In this document: positions 28,934 through 34,608 of the stretch, piece by piece
Layout of the letters: each line of letters begins with the position of its first letter
Numbering within the stretch: position 1 is the stretch's first letter
Source of the DNA: Chloroflexota bacterium
GTDB lineage: Bacteria > Chloroflexota > Anaerolineae > Aggregatilineales > UBA2796
Length of the DNA: 34,608 nucleotides
Direction of reading: 5' to 3'
Assembly: GCA_003695215.1 (NCBI GenBank)
Contig: RFIM01000097.1
Coordinates: forward strand, 1-34,608
Notes under the pieces: generated by a model
Told to the model about the DNA's origin: nothing
What the model saw: only the letters and a program-made list of their open reading frames with translations
Database searches by the model: none
Translations under genes and position numbers: made by a program

Positions 28934-31402
28934 ATGAGAAAGCAGACTTTGCGCTATCCTGCGCGTGCTCCGCGCCGTTTCGACTGGGCGATTTTTCGGC
29001 GTCGCTTGCGCAACAGCCTTCGAAGGATTTTCGCGCGCGGCGATTTTTCCACGCTCATCATCGCCTGCGCACTGATAGTGCTGCCTGCCCTAGCCATGAA
29101 CCAAACTCTGCGCTTCGCGGTTGAGTTTGCTGTACAAAGTGGCAGCTGGGCAGTCAGTTTGGATCAGATCGTGCCAGTGGTGATCCTCTCAGTCATCTTT
29201 GGCTTTTTGCTGGCACGCAGCCGCTATGGCGAATTACTGGCGATGCTCTTGAGCAGCATTTACGGCTTGGGCACGGTCTTAACAGTGCAATTCTTCGCAG
29301 CAGATGGCGGGATCGTTGAGCGCCTTTACGCCGTGATGGCCCGATTCATCGGCGCGCTGCAAAACGCCTTCACTGAAGGCGTCGGTCTCGATCCCTTCCT
29401 GCTGCTGCTCGTGCTCTCAGTGCTGTTCTGGTTTTTAGGGCACAACACGGCGTGGCATCTTTTCCGCCTAGAGCGCGTTTGGCGCGCCATCCTGCCGCCA
29501 GGCATCGTGCTGATCATGAACAGCGTTTACAACACTGATCCCAGCAGCAGCTATGATGGCTACATCATCCTTTATCTCTTCCTCTCGTTGCTGCTGCTAA
29601 TTCGCTCCCACATTGATGCGCGCGAATACGATTGGTACGTCGCGCGGCTGGCATTTCGCAGCTCTGTGCGCCGCTGGGTCTTCCGCTTAGGCGGCTTAGT
29701 GACGGCTGCAGCGCTGCTCTTGGCTTGGGCGTTGCCGACGGGCAACGCGCAGGAGAATGCGCGGCGCTTCCAGAACTTTTTGAACCAGGAGACGCTCTCG
29801 CGGCTGATGGAAATCGCCAATCGCCTGTTCGGCTCGCTGGAAGGGCAAGGCCCAGTGACCGCCAACTATTTCGGCGGCGATCAGCTGCAGCTAGGCGGCC
29901 CGATCAACTTGGGCAACCAGATCGTCATGGCAGTGGACGCGCCGATCGGTCTGCGCTACTACTGGAAGTCTAGCACTTTCGACACCTACCAGAATGGTCG
30001 ATGGACGACCACTGCTAACGCCGAGCAACAGATCGGCAGTGGCGGCATTACCTTGAGCCATATGCCTGTGCAGGCAGGCGCCCGCCGCGAGATCACGCAG
30101 CGTTTCGTGATCACCATGGGCGCCTCGCGCCTGGTGTACGCTGCGCCACAGCTGAAGACGATCCGCCTGCCTGTGCGCATTCAGCTGGACTTCGTCGAGC
30201 GCGGCAGCGGCATTTCCGATCCGCTGACTCTCTGGGCAGGCGAGCCGCTCTTGCGCGGCACGCAGTATTCAGCTATCTCTTCGGTCAGCGTCGCCGACGC
30301 TGAGACGTTACGGCGCGCGGGCACGCAATACCCAAGCTGGGTCGTCAACAAGTACTTGCAAGTGCCGCCTGAGATCACGCAGCGCACCCGCGACCTGGCA
30401 CAACAGATCGTGCGCGCTGCTAACGCACAAACGCCCTATGACAAAGCTAAGGCCATTGAGACGTGGCTGCGCCAGAACATCGCCTATCAAGAAGCGCTCG
30501 GCGATCCGCCGATCGGGCGCGACCCTGTGGATTGGATGCTTTTTGAGCGCCGCGAGGCCTATTGCACCTATTATGCTTCTGCCATGATCATGATGCTGCG
30601 CTCGCAAGGCGTGCCTGCGCGCATGGCTGCAGGCTTTTCACAAGGCATCTACGATCCTGTCAACCAGTATTTCGTGGTGCGCGAGCGCGATGCCCACACC
30701 TGGGTGGAAGTTTACTTCCCCAACATAGGCTGGGTTGAATTTGAGCCGACGGCCGCCCAAAGCGTGATCAATCGCGCTGAGATCGAGATCATCCCGCCCA
30801 CGCAGACGCCTTCGCCAACAGCCACCTCGACGCCGACCTTCACGCCGACTCCGACGCCGACTGAGCCGAGTGGGAATATCGCCGAGCCGCTGCCATTGCC
30901 GCCGCCGCTGGTCAGCGCAACGCCTTCGCCCACACCAAGCCCGACACCCACGCCAACCGCTGAGCCGCCGCCGCTCACGCCACTCGAATTACCGCCGCTT
31001 GTGACCGACTTCCTGAGCAATTTGCTCATCATCGCAGCGGCCATTGCGCTGCTCTCATTCGGCGGCGTCACCTGGATCTGGTGGCTTGAGTATCGCGGCT
31101 TGGATCGGCTCAGCCCGATTGGACGCGCCTACGCGCGCCTAGAGCGCGCTGCACGACAGCTCGGCGTGCCGCTTGGAGTAGGCGATACAGCCCTGGAGCG
31201 CGGCAAGCGCACCGCGCGCGCGCTGCAGGCAGAAGGTCAGCCGATCATGACCATCACAGACGCTTACATCACCGAGCGCTATGCGCCGAGGCCGCCTGAT
31301 ATCGCTGAAGAGAAACAAGTCGAATCGGCGTGGCGGCGCGTACGCCGAGCCCTGCTCAAGTACTGGCTGCGCCGTAAGCCGACGCCACCTGCTGCTGAGT
31401 GA
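28934..31402 (+). CDS. TgpA-like membrane transglutaminase
   Basis: 822 residues from the ATG at 28934 (a TTG at 28916 is the alternative). About seven membrane helices occupy the first 280 residues. An outside part follows, with a transglutaminase core at about 500-620 showing Cys544 (REAYCTYYASAM), His588 (RDAHTWVEVYF) and an acidic third residue in WVEFEPT (Glu604). Next come a Thr-Pro linker (about 625-685), one more membrane helix (about 695-717) and a cytosolic C-terminal DUF4129-like tail (YARLERAARQLGVPL, then an ITDAYITERYAP segment). The layout is that of TgpA/DUF3488 proteins, whose role is thought to be in protein cross-linking or proteolysis at the envelope. A weak promoter TTGCTG-N17-TAGACT lies at 28886-28914. 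No moxR or DUF58 partner is adjacent. Confidence 0.92.
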   Translation: MRKQTLRYPARAPRRFDWAIFRRRLRNSLRRIFARGDFSTLIIACALIVLPALAMNQTLRFAVEFAVQSGSWAVSLDQIVPVVILSVIFGFLLARSRYGELLAMLLSSIYGLGTVLTVQFFAADGGIVERLYAVMARFIGALQNAFTEGVGLDPFLLLLVLSVLFWFLGHNTAWHLFRLERVWRAILPPGIVLIMNSVYNTDPSSSYDGYIILYLFLSLLLLIRSHIDAREYDWYVARLAFRSSVRRWVFRLGGLVTAAALLLAWALPTGNAQENARRFQNFLNQETLSRLMEIANRLFGSLEGQGPVTANYFGGDQLQLGGPINLGNQIVMAVDAPIGLRYYWKSSTFDTYQNGRWTTTANAEQQIGSGGITLSHMPVQAGARREITQRFVITMGASRLVYAAPQLKTIRLPVRIQLDFVERGSGISDPLTLWAGEPLLRGTQYSAISSVSVADAETLRRAGTQYPSWVVNKYLQVPPEITQRTRDLAQQIVRAANAQTPYDKAKAIETWLRQNIAYQEALGDPPIGRDPVDWMLFERREAYCTYYASAMIMMLRSQGVPARMAAGFSQGIYDPVNQYFVVRERDAHTWVEVYFPNIGWVEFEPTAAQSVINRAEIEIIPPTQTPSPTATSTPTFTPTPTPTEPSGNIAEPLPLPPPLVSATPSPTPSPTPTPTAEPPPLTPLELPPLVTDFLSNLLIIAAAIALLSFGGVTWIWWLEYRGLDRLSPIGRAYARLERAARQLGVPLGVGDTALERGKRTARALQAEGQPIMTITDAYITERYAPRPPDIAEEKQVESAWRRVRRALLKYWLRRKPTPPAAE

Positions 31403-31408
31403 GCCGCC

Positions 31409-32095
31409 TCAAGGACGTTTAGGCAATGCTGCCACAAAGGCTTGCGTGATCGCAATCGGGTTTGTGATAGCAGTGCCGACTACAACGGCATAGGCGCCTG
31501 CCTCAAAGGCGGCGCGCACAGCGCTTGGCGTAGCCAGACGCCCTTCGCAGATCACGGGCACGTGCAAGCGCGCCGCTAAAGCGCTCACCAGCTCCAGATC
31601 GGCGCCTGCTGTTCGCGCGCGCTGCGCTGTGTAGCCGGCTAGCGTCGTGGCGATCATATCGGCGCCGCTCGCCTCGGCCATTTGCGCTTCTTCGAGCGTA
31701 TCAATATCCGCCATCACCAGGACGCCAAGCTCCTCACGAATGCGCTTGATCAAGCTCTCTGGGGAAGCGCCGCCTTGGCGTGGGCGATGCGTTGCATCCA
31801 GGGCTACAATGTGCGCACCTGCGCGTACTACTTGCCGCGCTGAGGCGAAAGTCGGCGTGATGTAGACAGGGTAACGCGGATCGCGTCGCTTGTTGATGCC
31901 GATGATCGGCAAGCTGACGGCCTGCCGCACAGCGCGCACATCGCGCACGCCATTGGCGCGAATGGCGCACGCACCGCCGATCTCAGCGCAGCGCGCAAAA
32001 GCCGCCATGAAGCGCGCGCCGTACACAGGGCTATGCGGCTGCGCTTGGCAGGAGACGATCAAGCCGCCTTGGAGCGACTTCAAGATAGGATGCAT
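31409..32095 (-). CDS. nanE: N-acylmannosamine-6-phosphate 2-epimerase (NanE-type)
   Basis: 228 residues. ATG at 32095 with GAGGA 10-11 nt upstream; a TTG two codons earlier is too close to that site. TIM-barrel motifs of the family: GGLIVSCQAQPHSP, CAIRANGVRDVRAV, LPIIGINKR with the catalytic Lys, YITPTFASA, ADIDTLEEAQ, VICEGRLATP with the catalytic Glu, and VVVGTAITNP. It converts ManNAc-6-P to GlcNAc-6-P in sialic-acid or ManNAc catabolism. No nanA, nanK, nagA or nagB is in the window, so it is an isolated copy. The PIG-L deacetylase far upstream is not obviously linked. It is convergent with the transglutaminase gene, 6 bp apart, and divergent from the DUF417/DoxX-like gene. Confidence 0.93.
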   Translation of the reverse strand: MHPILKSLQGGLIVSCQAQPHSPVYGARFMAAFARCAEIGGACAIRANGVRDVRAVRQAVSLPIIGINKRRDPRYPVYITPTFASARQVVRAGAHIVALDATHRPRQGGASPESLIKRIREELGVLVMADIDTLEEAQMAEASGADMIATTLAGYTAQRARTAGADLELVSALAARLHVPVICEGRLATPSAVRAAFEAGAYAVVVGTAITNPIAITQAFVAALPKRP

Positions 32096-32186
32096 TGCCA
32101 ACTAGTCCTCGTTGCCTTCCTGACCTGGCTTAAACTTATGGTGAAGCGCTCAAAAGTCAAGCCGCTTTGGCGGGCCTTTGCATTTG

Positions 32187-32195
32187 TGCTATAAT
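32187..32195 (+). promoter_or_regulatory. Extended -10 promoter of the DUF417/DoxX-like gene
   Basis: TGCTATAAT (TG at 32187-32188, TATAAT 32190-32195). The -35 is weak (TTTGGC near 32166). The start is expected near 32202, inside the operator described next; the leader is about 31 nt. Confidence 0.65.
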
Positions 32196-32212
32196 TGTGA
32201 AGTAATGCACAA
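32195..32212. promoter_or_regulatory. Rex-like operator 1
   Basis: The sequence TTGTGA-AGTAAT-GCACAA has TTGTG/CACAA arms. It differs by one base from the known Rex consensus TTGTGAA-N4-TTCACAA. It overlaps the last base of the -10 and covers the start of transcription, the position of a repressor. The same 12 fixed bases recur at 33932-33949. A third half-site-like TGTGAA lies just downstream (32216-32221). Confidence 0.6.
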
Positions 32213-32232
32213 AATGTGAACGGAGGTCTGCG

Positions 32233-32757
32233 ATGAAGCGAGCTGTGCAGCTCTTCAAAGCCATTGACGTGAGAGTGACGCGCTGGATGGCGCGCTACGC
32301 TGTGATGATTCTGCGGGTTGGCCTGGGTGTTGTGTTCCTGTGGTTCGGTGTGCTGAAGTTCTTCCCGAGCCTGAGCCCGGCTGAGGCGCTAGCTACCAAG
32401 ACCATTGAAACGCTGACGTTCGGCATTGTGCAGCCACAACTGGCACTGCCGCTTTTGGCCACGCTCGAGACGCTCATCGGGCTCGGCCTGCTCACGGGCA
32501 AGCTGATGCGCCTCACGCTGCTGTTATTGCTCTTCCAGATGCTCGGCACGGTCACGCCCTTGTTCCTGTTCCCTAGCGAGACCTTCACGCACTTTCCTTA
32601 CGCGCCGACGCTAGAAGGGCAGTACATCATCAAGAACATCGTGCTCGTAGCGGCAGGCTTGGTCATCGGCGCAACCGTGCGCGGTGGCGCCGTGATCGCC
32701 GATCCTGAGGCGGCCAAGTTGGCGCGCATGCGCGAGTCATCCGCTGCTGCTGACTGA
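32233..32757 (+). CDS. DUF417/YkgB (DoxX-like) membrane protein
   Basis: 174 residues with about four membrane helices (near 22-44, 70-88, 93-112 and 132-150). The signature segments are VVFLWFGVLKFFP after helix 1 and PTLEGQYIIKNIVLVAAGLVIG at the last helix, as in YkgB/DUF417 and the wider DoxX group. Members are linked to redox stress and quinone-related functions, but no reaction is established. The ribosome-binding site GGAGG lies 6 nt before the ATG. The promoter has an extended -10 with a Rex-like operator over it, fitting control by the NADH/NAD ratio. A strong bidirectional hairpin terminator follows. It stands alone between divergent nanE and a convergent hydrolase gene. Confidence 0.87.
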   Translation: MKRAVQLFKAIDVRVTRWMARYAVMILRVGLGVVFLWFGVLKFFPSLSPAEALATKTIETLTFGIVQPQLALPLLATLETLIGLGLLTGKLMRLTLLLLLFQMLGTVTPLFLFPSETFTHFPYAPTLEGQYIIKNIVLVAAGLVIGATVRGGAVIADPEAAKLARMRESSAAAD

Positions 32758-32761
32758 GCGA

Positions 32762-32795
32762 AAGGGCGAGCTTGAGAAGCTCGCCCTTGAATTTT
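32762..32795 (+). terminator. Intrinsic terminator after the DUF417/DoxX-like gene
   Basis: Perfect 12-bp arms AAGGGCGAGCTT (32762-32773) and AAGCTCGCCCTT (32777-32788) enclose a GAG loop, followed by GAATTTT. It lies between convergent stops and may also act on the minus strand, where three Ts follow. Confidence 0.85.
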
Positions 32796-33739
32796 CACAT
32801 GATAGGGATGAAGCGGAAACCTTCGCCTTCAGCGACCACAAAGCCTGTGCCAGGGAATGGGAAGTGATAGGCGAAGATGCGCGTGCCGTTGCGAGCGGCT
32901 TCGCCGAAGATGCGGCGGCGCGTCTCAGCTGCTAGCGCGCCGTTGACGTCGAAGGCGGTATGCCAATCAGGGCGCGCTAATGAGACCACGCTGTTGAGCG
33001 CTGTATCCACAGCGTGAAGCATCTGCTGGCCTTCAGACTCAAAGCGGAAAGCCGTATGGCCGAGCGTATGGCCGTAAGCCGCAATAGTCGTCACGCCTGG
33101 CAGAATCTCTGTATCAGGCGCGTACAGCTTGAGCTTATCGCCCGCCGCCTCGAAGATCGCCTTGTTTGTCGCCGCGACGCCAGCCAAAGGCGAATCGGCA
33201 GGCAAGCCGTTCACGAAGTCAAACTCAGCCTGCGAGTAGTGATAAGTGGCGTTTGGGAAAGTCAATGCGCCGTCGGTCAGCGCGCCGCTGACGTGATCAG
33301 GATGCAGGTGTGTGAGCACTAGGTCGGTCACTGACTCGCGCTCAATGCCGAGCAACGCCAAAGTTGCCAAGAGCGCGCCGCCTGCAGCAACGCCAAAGCC
33401 TGTGTCGAAGACCATGGTTTTATCGCCATTGCGTGCCACCAGCACGTTGAATGTGGTTGTGATCGGTGCAGGCACATTGTTGGCTTTCAGCACTTCAGCA
33501 ACGCCGCCTTCAGGTGCATTGCGCCCGAGAACGCTCGGGTCTTGCTGGCGCGCTGCATCGCGGATGACCGTTAGCTCCATAGCGCCGAGCGTAAAGCGGA
33601 AGAAAGCGATAGGCGTCGCTGCGGGCGCGCCTTGTGCGCGCGCAGCCTGCGGCGCAAAGCCGATACGACCGATCAGCGCGCTGCCTAACGCGCCGACGCC
33701 CAGGAACTTGAGCATGTCACGCCGTGAAAAGCTGTTCAT
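32795..33739 (-). CDS. Tat-exported metallo-beta-lactamase-fold hydrolase
   Basis: 314 residues from the ATG at 33739 with GGAGAGG upstream; a TTG two codons earlier is too close to that site. The N-terminus has a twin-arginine signal (FSRRDMLKFLGVGALG) and a cleavage-like ARAQGA near 37, so the folded protein is exported. The MBL core has THLHPDH (metal ligands), GHTLGHTAF, HAVDTALNS and a final YHFPFPGTG His: a complete two-metal set. The closest look is to broad MBL-fold hydrolases that include lactonases and other esterases; the substrate is not known. The gene is single, with a terminator shared with the DUF417/DoxX-like gene. Only a -10-like TAGAAT (minus strand, 33785-33780) is seen upstream. 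Confidence 0.92.
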   Translation of the reverse strand: MNSFSRRDMLKFLGVGALGSALIGRIGFAPQAARAQGAPAATPIAFFRFTLGAMELTVIRDAARQQDPSVLGRNAPEGGVAEVLKANNVPAPITTTFNVLVARNGDKTMVFDTGFGVAAGGALLATLALLGIERESVTDLVLTHLHPDHVSGALTDGALTFPNATYHYSQAEFDFVNGLPADSPLAGVAATNKAIFEAAGDKLKLYAPDTEILPGVTTIAAYGHTLGHTAFRFESEGQQMLHAVDTALNSVVSLARPDWHTAFDVNGALAAETRRRIFGEAARNGTRIFAYHFPFPGTGFVVAEGEGFRFIPIM

Positions 33740-33931
33740 CTTCAAAAACCTCTCCAGAAGCTAGACCGATACGTGCTTAATTCTAGCAAGGCACTTTGGC
33801 AATGCCCTTTAGCAAATCATGACGCTTTGATAAGCGTGGCCTTAAGCAAAGGCTCCTTCAGCCACTTCTGAGCGGTTTTGCTAGCTAACACGAGCTCTCT
33901 GAGAGATTTTGAGAGTCCGTTGGCGCTAAAT

Positions 33932-33949
33932 TTGTGATATAAAGCACAA
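33932..33949. promoter_or_regulatory. Rex-like operator 2
   Basis: TTGTGA-TATAAA-GCACAA repeats the 12 fixed bases of the site at 32195-32212. Here the -10 element itself (TATAAA) is the centre of the site, so a bound repressor would block RNA polymerase. Confidence 0.6.
33935..33943 (+). promoter_or_regulatory. Extended -10 promoter of the zinc-ribbon/DUF35 pair
   Basis: TGATATAAA (TGn-TATAAA). No clear -35 at normal spacing. The start is expected near 33950, giving a leader of about 53 nt with a hairpin. Confidence 0.6.
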
Positions 33950-33959
33950 GCAAAGCTGA

Positions 33960-33978
33960 GCGTGCTGAGAAAGCACGC
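33960..33978 (+). other. Leader hairpin upstream of the zinc-ribbon pair
   Basis: GCGTGCT (33960-33966) and AGCACGC (33972-33978) pair over 7 bp around GAGAA. No T-run follows, so it is not a terminator. It lies between the predicted start and the ribosome-binding site (GGAG near 33990) and may protect the mRNA 5' end. Confidence 0.45.
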
Positions 33979-34002
33979 AAGATTGGACTGGAGTAGAGGA
34001 TC

Positions 34003-34197
34003 ATGCACATCGCACAGAATTGGCGCTTGAAGGCACAACGTTATGCATTGAAGGCGGCCCGCTGCGAGCTCTGCCAGACGGTTTACTTCCCGCCGCGCGC
34101 AGTGTGCCCGAACTGCCGTGAGCGCGCCGCTGAGGCACGTCAAGAAGCGCCGCTAGCAGTGAAGATCGGCTCAGAAGCAGTGCGCGTCTCGCACTAG
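34003..34197 (+). CDS. Small stand-alone zinc-ribbon protein (DUF35 N-terminal type)
   Basis: 64 residues. MHIAQNWRLKAQRYAL is followed by one rubredoxin-like zinc ribbon, Cys21-x2-Cys24 and Cys35-x2-Cys38 (CELCQTVYFPPRAVCPNC). The OB-fold half normal for DUF35 proteins is absent; instead a short tail ends at a TAG. The N-terminal 40 residues are strongly similar to the next gene, so this is a partial tandem duplicate. The ribosome-binding site GGAG lies 9 nt before the ATG. It is co-transcribed with the next gene 10 bp downstream from a promoter with a Rex-like operator. It might be a regulatory or assembly subunit for the same thiolase-type partner, or a decaying copy; the intact four Cys favour function. 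Confidence 0.78.
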   Translation: MHIAQNWRLKAQRYALKAARCELCQTVYFPPRAVCPNCRERAAEARQEAPLAVKIGSEAVRVSH

Positions 34198-34207
34198 GGT
34201 GACGACT

Positions 34208-34606
34208 ATGCACGTCTCTCAGAATTGGCGTATCAAAGCACAGCGTTACACACTGATCGGCGAGAAGTGCCCTGCCTGCGGCAAGTTCATCTTTCCGCCG
34301 CGCGATATCTGCCCTGAATGCTCGGCTGAAGCAAAGACGGACTATAGCCTGAGCGGCAAGGGCGAAGTCTTCAGCTACACTGTGGTGCAAGAAGCGCCTG
34401 CAGGCTTTGAAGAGCAAGCGCCTTATGTCTTGGCGCTGATCAAGCTGGATGAAGGCCCGCTAGTGACGGCACAGCTGACTGATCTAGACGGCGCACCTGA
34501 GATCGGCATGCGCGTGGAGATGGTGACGCGCAAGCTGCGCGCCGATGGCGCTGACGGCGTGCTGCTCTACGGCTATAAATTCCGCCCTATCTTGCCCGTC
34601 GGCTGA
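34208..34606 (+). CDS. Zn-ribbon/OB-fold protein (DUF35 family)
   Basis: 132 residues from the ATG at 34208, matching the paralogue start (MHVSQNWRIKAQRY) with AGGGTG 6 nt upstream; a GTG at 34199 is less likely. The zinc ribbon has CPACGKFIFPPRDICPEC. The OB fold (about 50-130) shows KGEVFSYTVVQEAP, PYVLALIKLDEGPLVTAQLTD and IGMRVEMVTRKL. In archaea and bacteria such proteins dock with thiolases or HMG-CoA-synthase-like enzymes and help CoA-thioester transfer. The expected thiolase-like gene would lie just to the right, outside the window. The stop is 2 bp before the window end. Confidence 0.92.
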   Translation: MHVSQNWRIKAQRYTLIGEKCPACGKFIFPPRDICPECSAEAKTDYSLSGKGEVFSYTVVQEAPAGFEEQAPYVLALIKLDEGPLVTAQLTDLDGAPEIGMRVEMVTRKLRADGADGVLLYGYKFRPILPVG

Positions 34607-34608
34607 GC

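Overview
The window is a dense bacterial chromosome segment of about 29 genes with short intergenic gaps. Several features suggest Chloroflexota, probably an Anaerolineae-like lineage. These are the GAF-GAF histidine kinase type, surface proteins with long Thr-Pro linkers of the TPTPTP kind, a TgpA-like transglutaminase, and GCGC-rich codon use. This is an inference from gene style; no rRNA or marker tree is available. I see no tRNA, rRNA, CRISPR array, insertion sequence, prophage or plasmid gene. It looks like core chromosome carrying some lineage-specific surface and signalling genes.

Layout. Positions 1-2564 hold the 3' part of a histidine kinase, translationally coupled to a PIG-L/LmbE deacetylase. 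Positions 2549-4443 (minus) hold ssb followed by the RNA ligase rtcB, transcribed from a good promoter with a 10-bp inverted repeat at its start point. Positions 4608-7072 (plus) hold yajC, a CcdA-thioredoxin fusion and a second TlpA-like thioredoxin, which form an extracytoplasmic thiol-reduction module. Positions 7058-12455 (minus) hold an operon of three paralogous membrane-anchored TPR proteins followed by an orphan peptide-type solute-binding protein. Positions 12613-13402 hold a small unknown gene and a 409-bp low-GC region with regulatory-looking structure. Positions 13403-18910 hold a NYN-nuclease protein with a second, degenerate NYN domain, then coaX (pantothenate kinase) and priA (replication restart helicase).

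Positions 18954-21063 (minus) hold hsp20 and a triple zinc-ribbon protein. Divergent from the latter, positions 21214-27797 (plus) hold a run of five genes: a CHAT (caspase-like) transmembrane protein with an outside CARDB domain, aroA, a coiled-coil protein, a Thr-Pro lipoprotein and an O-antigen-ligase-like membrane protein. Positions 27775-34606 alternate strands: a 2-hydroxyacid dehydrogenase, a transglutaminase, nanE, a DUF417/DoxX-like membrane protein, a Tat-exported metallo-beta-lactamase-fold hydrolase, and a pair of zinc-ribbon proteins of the DUF35 type.

The strongest non-obvious signals are these. (1) Two 18-bp sites of the form TTGTGA-N6-GCACAA sit on the -10 elements of two separate promoters and look like operators of one redox (Rex-type) repressor. 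(2) The CHAT protein has a receptor-like layout, with the protease domain inside and the CARDB domain outside. (3) The NYN protein carries a tandem duplicated pseudo-NYN domain. (4) The TPR-TPR-TPR-solute-binding operon has no permease. (5) The ssb-rtcB operon has a candidate operator. (6) The histidine kinase lacks the usual Thr/Asn in its H-box. Four of seven convergent gene pairs overlap at their 3' ends.
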